Below the pieces are notes generated by a model. That model was not told the DNA's origin. It ran no database searches and saw only the letters and a list, made by a program, of their open reading frames with translations. Positions 59,717 through 64,000 of a stretch of DNA of 64,000 nt are shown piece by piece; within the stretch, counting starts at the first letter, position 1, and the number at the start of each line of letters is the position of its first letter. Position numbers and translations under genes: made by a program. The stretch comes from Streptomyces sp. NBC_01016. GTDB taxonomy: Bacteria > Actinomycetota > Actinomycetes > Streptomycetales > Streptomycetaceae. The stretch lies in contig NZ_JAPEOQ010000002.1 of the NCBI RefSeq assembly GCF_026341035.1, forward strand, positions 3,534,001-3,598,000. Direction: 5' to 3'.

Positions 59717-60633
59717 GAGCGGGGGAACCTGTACTCGGCGAGGCGTGGCCGGTAGGCGAAGTAGATCAGGACGCCGGCCCCGGTGAGGGCCAGCAGGGCG
59801 AGGGCCATGACGAGCGGAGCCCCGGCGGTCGGACGGGCCGCCAGGCGCTGCTCGTCCCAGCCGGTGAGGAGGGCGGCGAAGAGAGTGACGGCGGCGGTGA
59901 CGGCGAGCGAGGCGGGCAGCAACGGGCCGATGTGGCGGTGGAAGTGCCGGAACAGGATCACCGTGGTGATCAGCGTGAGGGCCAGCATCACGAGCAGCGG
60001 GGCACAGGCGAGCATCCACAGCTGCACGGGGTCGAGCCACCCCTCGCCGCGTTGCCGGTCGAGGCCGGACGTCTGCAGCTGTTCCAGGTCGTCCAGGGAG
60101 GCGAGCACGCCACCGGTGCCGGGGATCGGCTTCCCGGTGTCGGGGTCGCGCATCGATGATGCCGTCAGGGTCCCCTGCGCGGCGTCCACCGCGTGTTCAC
60201 CGCTGCGCGGGTAGTCGCGGACCGCCGCGGCCGCCATTTTCAGACAGGTCGTCAACTGGCCCTGGACGAACTGGAATTGGGAGCGTCCCGCGGTGCCTGC
60301 CGCATTGCCCTCGGCCGCCGACGTCAGCAGCGTGTTGATGCGCGCGGTCGCGTTGGCGAACTCCGATCCTGTGCCGATGAGTTGCAGCTGCCCGGTGCGC
60401 GCGGCCGTGGCGAGCGCCTTGTCGGCGGACTGTGCGGCGGTGCGCGCCGACCGGATGTCGTGCACGGCCGCGTCGACGCGGCGGGCGGAGGTGATCTGCT
60501 GCGTTCCGTCGGTGGCCACCAGGATGTAGACGATCGCGACCGCGCACACCATGGCGAGCATGCCCACACGGATCCACCGCAGGACCACCACCGGGTGGAG
60601 CGTGCGCAGGACGGCGCGTGCCGCGGTCCTCAA
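59713..60633 (-). CDS. Four-helix membrane protein, GlnX-like position
   Basis: 306 residues from a TTG at 60633 overlapping the VWA stop (TTGA), with GAGGGGGCAGG upstream. The first helix is at about residues 22-42 (VGMLAMVCAVAIVYILVATD). A helical extracytoplasmic domain (about 45-200) follows, with RRVDAAVHDIRSARTAAQSA. Three further helices come after (LWMLACAPLLVMLALTLITT, LAVTAAVTLFAALLTGW, ALALLALTGAGVLIYFA). This layout resembles GlnX, which couples GlnH to PknG in mycobacteria. I infer that it transmits ligand binding by the lipoprotein to the cytoplasmic VWA protein and kinase. Confidence 0.8.
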   Translation of the reverse strand: MRTAARAVLRTLHPVVVLRWIRVGMLAMVCAVAIVYILVATDGTQQITSARRVDAAVHDIRSARTAAQSADKALATAARTGQLQLIGTGSEFANATARINTLLTSAAEGNAAGTAGRSQFQFVQGQLTTCLKMAAAAVRDYPRSGEHAVDAAQGTLTASSMRDPDTGKPIPGTGGVLASLDDLEQLQTSGLDRQRGEGWLDPVQLWMLACAPLLVMLALTLITTVILFRHFHRHIGPLLPASLAVTAAVTLFAALLTGWDEQRLAARPTAGAPLVMALALLALTGAGVLIYFAYRPRLAEYRFPRS

Positions 60634-62105
60634 CCTGCCCCCTCGGGACCGATCCTGGCGCCGCACGGTTCGCAGAACTTCGCGTCGGGCGCGACGAGCG
60701 GTCCCTGACAGTTCGGGCAGACGCCGGTGTCGCGGCGGGGTCCGGTGTCGGCGTCGACGGGGTCGTCGGGCACGGGGCCGGTATGCGTCGCGTCCAGGCC
60801 GATCTGCTGAATCTGCCCGTTCGAGACACCGGTCCGCACGACGGGCTTCCCGTCGGGGCCGTCCTGCGCCATGGCGTGAAGGAGGCGCAACCGGCGGGTG
60901 TCGCCGAGCTGTTCGGCGAGAGCGAGCGCCTGCCGCAACTTCGCGTCGGCGAGCGCGCTGTCCCCTCGCTCGTGCGCGTCGGCGCAGTCCTGCATCGCGA
61001 AGCGGAGTTCGCGTTCGGCCTCCACGCGGGTGAGGTTGGCGGAGACCGGGATCGCGAACGCCTTGTTCGACCGGCGTTTCACGACCAGAACGCGCTCGTC
61101 GGTGCACGTGGGCCGGTCGGCCTGCCCCGCCGCGGGTTCGGTCCGCAGCGTGATGGTGGCGGCCTGCACCCGATGGTTCAAGGGGAGGCTCTCGGGCTCG
61201 AAGTGCACGGACACGTGGTACTGATGTGCCCCCGCGGCCCAGGCGCCGAGCGGGATGTGGATCTCGGCCCCGCGCTCCTGGCGCTTGTCCGTCAGGTCGA
61301 CCTGGACGGGGCGGGTCTGGCGCACGAAACCCAGGTCGAACCGGTCGGTGAGGCTCAGGGCGAGGTACATCCTCGGTATGACCAGCTGCTGGGCATCCTG
61401 CATGAGACGGACGAAGTCCTCGGTGAGGTCGGGGATGTCGAGCACCGCGGCCGCGCTTCCGTGCAGGCCCTCGGTGACCGTGCGGATCGCGGTGCGGTGC
61501 CAGTGCTCGCCGAGGCCGCGGGCGTCACAGGTGAATCGGTCGGCGCAGCCGCGCACCGCGTTCGCGAGCTGCTCCGGGGTCTCGTGCTCGTTCTTGCCGT
61601 CCGTGTAGAGGACGGCGTGGCAGACGGTGTCCGAGCCCGTCGACGTGTCGAAGAGGTCCCGGGCGAGGGTGAGCCAGCGGCCGATCCGCGTACCGCCCTG
61701 GGCGACTTGGGCGGCGACCTGGTGTTTCGCGTGCTGTCGCACGTGCTGGTCGACCGGTGCGAGGGGGCGACCGGGGGGCGGGTAGATCACCGTGGCTTCG
61801 TGGTCGCCCGCGACGATTCCGAGCAGGGTGCCGTCCCGCAGGGTGTCGATCGCGGCCGACACGGCCTTCTTGGCCTCGTCCAGCTTGCCGCTCGCGGCCA
61901 TCGACTGGGAGCGGTCCATGATGAGGACCTCGGCGTGCCGCGGACCGTGCCCCGCCTTCTCGTCCCCCGGGCGGTCCGGGGCCTCGCCGGCGGGGCGGGC
62001 GCGTACGGTGAGGAGCGCGTCGGCGCGGGCCGCGTCGACGGCCAGGTCTTCCGGCGCGTCCACCTCCACCGTGAAGGTCAACCGGCCACGCGATGTATTC
62101 CCCAT
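60630..62105 (-). CDS. VWA-domain protein with C-terminal zinc ribbon
   Basis: 491 residues from the ATG at 62105 behind GGGGGGAGAG. The VWA domain (about 20-250) has the MIDAS motif DRSQSM (Asp64, Ser66, Ser68), QGGTRIG and the later YTDGKNEHE. A beta-rich and helical region follows. The last 30 residues hold CPNCQGPL...CEPCG, a zinc ribbon. VWA proteins with such ribbons scaffold kinase or NTPase complexes. It lies between the PknG-like kinase and the membrane protein genes, so it may link them. Co-transcription with the kinase is likely (96 bp gap). Confidence 0.87.
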   Translation of the reverse strand: MGNTSRGRLTFTVEVDAPEDLAVDAARADALLTVRARPAGEAPDRPGDEKAGHGPRHAEVLIMDRSQSMAASGKLDEAKKAVSAAIDTLRDGTLLGIVAGDHEATVIYPPPGRPLAPVDQHVRQHAKHQVAAQVAQGGTRIGRWLTLARDLFDTSTGSDTVCHAVLYTDGKNEHETPEQLANAVRGCADRFTCDARGLGEHWHRTAIRTVTEGLHGSAAAVLDIPDLTEDFVRLMQDAQQLVIPRMYLALSLTDRFDLGFVRQTRPVQVDLTDKRQERGAEIHIPLGAWAAGAHQYHVSVHFEPESLPLNHRVQAATITLRTEPAAGQADRPTCTDERVLVVKRRSNKAFAIPVSANLTRVEAERELRFAMQDCADAHERGDSALADAKLRQALALAEQLGDTRRLRLLHAMAQDGPDGKPVVRTGVSNGQIQQIGLDATHTGPVPDDPVDADTGPRRDTGVCPNCQGPLVAPDAKFCEPCGARIGPEGAG

Positions 62106-62201
62106 CGCTCTCCCCCCGACTGCATGGCACACAGCGTCCGTGCGGTGGGCCTCCCTGCCCCGGATGCCCAGCACGGACCAGCGTGAGCCTAGCGTCTGCC
62201 G

Positions 62202-64000
62202 TCACTGTCCGGAACTGCTGAGGCGCAGGGAGTTATCACCCTGGGGTCCGGGCTCGATCGCTCGCGTGCGACGGCGCGGGCTCCACGGCCATCGGGGCGG
62301 CGGTCGGAGGTGATTGGCCAAGTCGACCAGGGTTCTGGCCTGTTGGTCGCCGATGGCGTGCCGCGCCAGGGTGCGTATCTCCCTGGACAGGGCCAACCGG
62401 GCGCCTTCGCGGACGAATTGGGCGTGGGCCAGTTCCGCGCCGAGGCTCGCGTGGTCCGCTTCGTCCACGTCCAGGGCCGTGAACTGCTCGCGCAGCTGCG
62501 CACCGCTGTCGAGTCCCGCTTCGTAACGGGCGACGCCGAGCCGGAACTGTGCGATCCGGGCCTCCTGTTCGGAGGAGAGCTCGTGCGTCAGTGTCTCGAC
62601 GACCCGGGCGGCGGCTTCCGTCTCCCCGGTCCTGTGCAGGACGCGGGCCAGGCCGAAGCCGGCGGCGCCGAGCGCCGGAGCGGTGTCGAACGCGGTGGTG
62701 TAACGCGCCCTCGCCGAGGAAGGGTTGCGGTCGAGCTCGAAGCACAGGCCGAGTGCCAGGTGGGGGACGAGTTCGCCAGGGAGCGCGGCACGTACTTCTT
62801 TGAAGCGGGCGATCGCCTCCTTCACCTGATCGTGCGTCAGCGCGAGCAGTGCCGCGTACCAGGCTCGCATCCAGTGCCCAGCGGGGAGCGGTACGTTCTT
62901 CAGTGCCTGCGCGCACTCCTCGACCTCGCCCGCACCCAACATGCTTCTGCACAGCGCCAGTTGGTGTTGTACGTCCTCGGTGACCAGTCGGTCGTCGGGG
63001 TCCCGTACGGGCTTCGGCAGCGCAGCCGCGATCGCCGCCGCCCCCGGTGTCGAGAACGGTGGCGGCAGCGGCAGCAGCAGGGCGCGTACCTCGTGCGGTG
63101 GGGGCGGCGGGTCCGTCGGCTCGGGCTGCGCGGGCACCCTGTCGGTCCAATGGGGCAGTGGTACGGCGCCGGTCCAATGGGCGAGCGGCCGGGCCGCTCC
63201 GAGGCCCCCGTGCAGCGTCGGGGCGACCGGTCCGAACAGTGCGGACGCCCGCTGGACGGGGCGGGGCACCGAGGACGCCGCGGCGACCTGGCGCAGCACA
63301 CCGCTGAGTTGCTCGCCGAACTGGCGGGCCGAGGTGAACCGTCGGTCGGGCCCGCCGTCGTGGGTGGCCCTCTGGAGCAGCAGCGTGAGCGCCTGCACGC
63401 CAGGGGCCGACGGGGTGGCCAGATGGGCCCGGCACAGTTCCCGAAGTGACTCGCCCAACCCGTACAGATCGAATCCGGGGGTCGGGCCGATCGTGTACTC
63501 CGCGTCGTCCGGCCCGGGCGCGTACGTGGGCGTGTATTCGACGAACGGTGAGGTGTCGTCCGTGGTGCGCACGGCCCCGAAGTCGATGAGCCGCACCCGG
63601 TCACGGGCGAGGTCCGGGGCGTTCTTCTGGACGCGTGCCGTGGTCGTCTCCTGGAAGCGGATGATGTTCAGCGGCTTCACGTCGCAGTGCAGCAGGCCGC
63701 GGTGGTGCAGATAGTCGAGGGCCTGCAGGATGCGCAGGCCGTGCGCGAGCAGGTCCGCGAGCTCGTCCCCCGGACGTGCCGAGAGCGCGGAACCGGGAAC
63801 GTACTCGAGGACGAGATAGCTGCGGCGGTGCTCGCCCTCGCCCTCCTCCTCGTGGCCGAGGATGCGGACGATGGCGTCGTGCCGGAGGTCGACCAGGACG
63901 TCGCGCTCCCACTTCGACTTGGACGTACGCAGCTGCTTGACGACGACCTGGATCCCGAGCCTGCGGTCGTAGGCGAGGTAGGCGGCGCCGTAGGAGCCCT
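62202..64000 (-). CDS. PknG-like Ser/Thr kinase with TPR domain, N-terminus beyond window
   Basis: At least 599 residues. The visible kinase core starts GSYGAAYLAYDRRLGIQVVV K with the nucleotide-binding Lys in VVVKQL, LEYVPGSAL, HCDVKPLNI (catalytic Asp) and LIDFGAV (DFG). The activation segment YTPTYAPGPDDAEYTIGPTP lacks a clear APE. The PknG-specific region VPRPVQRASALFGP follows. C-terminal TPR helices span about the last 300 residues, ending RTLVDLANHLRP, as PknG does. Any rubredoxin domain would lie outside the window. It probably phosphorylates a metabolic regulator (GarA in mycobacteria) in response to the downstream sensor proteins. Confidence 0.9.
   Translation of the reverse strand, partial: GSYGAAYLAYDRRLGIQVVVKQLRTSKSKWERDVLVDLRHDAIVRILGHEEEGEGEHRRSYLVLEYVPGSALSARPGDELADLLAHGLRILQALDYLHHRGLLHCDVKPLNIIRFQETTTARVQKNAPDLARDRVRLIDFGAVRTTDDTSPFVEYTPTYAPGPDDAEYTIGPTPGFDLYGLGESLRELCRAHLATPSAPGVQALTLLLQRATHDGGPDRRFTSARQFGEQLSGVLRQVAAASSVPRPVQRASALFGPVAPTLHGGLGAARPLAHWTGAVPLPHWTDRVPAQPEPTDPPPPPHEVRALLLPLPPPFSTPGAAAIAAALPKPVRDPDDRLVTEDVQHQLALCRSMLGAGEVEECAQALKNVPLPAGHWMRAWYAALLALTHDQVKEAIARFKEVRAALPGELVPHLALGLCFELDRNPSSARARYTTAFDTAPALGAAGFGLARVLHRTGETEAAARVVETLTHELSSEQEARIAQFRLGVARYEAGLDSGAQLREQFTALDVDEADHASLGAELAHAQFVREGARLALSREIRTLARHAIGDQQARTLVDLANHLRPPPRWPWSPRRRTRAIEPGPQGDNSLRLSSSGQ

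Noticed and set aside
59091..60040. Alternative longer start for the SBP lipoprotein up to 60040
   Set aside because: It would overlap the membrane-protein gene by more than 300 bp and place the lipobox internally. The ATG at 59716 with the ATGA overlap fits better.

Overview
The window looks like a chromosomal segment of a Streptomyces-type actinomycete. It has very high G+C, frequent GTG and TTG starts, 4-bp stop/start overlaps, a WhiB-family regulator, a mycothiol-dependent DinB-like enzyme, Tat- and lipobox-type secreted proteins and many divergent regulator/transporter pairs. I saw no tRNA, rRNA, CRISPR array, insertion sequence or prophage. It reads as an accessory catabolic and regulatory region rather than housekeeping core.

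Layout. 1-1245: reverse operon for a winged-helix regulator, a membrane protein and an ABC ATPase (the ATPase runs off the window), with tandem palindromes over its promoter. 1363-4925: XRE-cupin regulator, FAD amine-type oxidoreductase and POT peptide transporter. 4944-10532: MmyB-type regulator, SDR and cupin, then a D-2-hydroxyacid dehydrogenase divergent from an MFS carrier and an IclR regulator. 10545-22072: a nicotinate-degradation cluster on the reverse strand. The promoter-proximal operon is nicX, nicC, nicF, a nicD hydrolase fused to a MarR (NicR-like) domain, and nicE. The second operon is an MFS carrier, the FAD, molybdopterin and 2Fe-2S subunits of a molybdenum hydroxylase, and a CoxG-like protein. 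Both operons carry the same 18-bp sequence about 120-140 bp upstream of their first gene.

22274-27248: a stand-alone beta-ketoacyl synthase, a methyltransferase, a DUF1707 protein, a mycothiol-dependent enzyme and a PAP2 membrane enzyme. 27332-39223: a GntR regulator and an unusual amidohydrolase, divergent from a five-gene oligopeptide-type ABC transporter plus a cytosine-deaminase-like amidohydrolase, with three GGTATACC operators between them; then another amidohydrolase and an AHL-lactonase-like MBL enzyme. 39305-49609: small genes including a 58-aa gene behind a PafBC/RecA-NDp-type promoter, azlD, azlC and an AsnC regulator, methyltransferases, an ArsR-SRPBCC protein, a rifampin-phosphotransferase-like PEP enzyme, a MalY-type PLP enzyme and a WhiB protein.

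49690-64000: an AraC regulator, a TerD domain fused to a predicted PD-(D/E)XK nuclease, an MHS-type carrier, a large secreted GH2 beta-galactosidase with a LamG-like domain, and finally a reverse operon encoding a PknG-like kinase, a VWA/zinc-ribbon protein, a four-helix membrane protein, a solute-binding lipoprotein and a Trypco1 protein.

The best candidates for undescribed biology are the NicD-MarR enzyme-regulator fusion with its duplicated operator, the PknG-VWA-membrane-SBP-Trypco1 operon, and the TerD-nuclease fusion.
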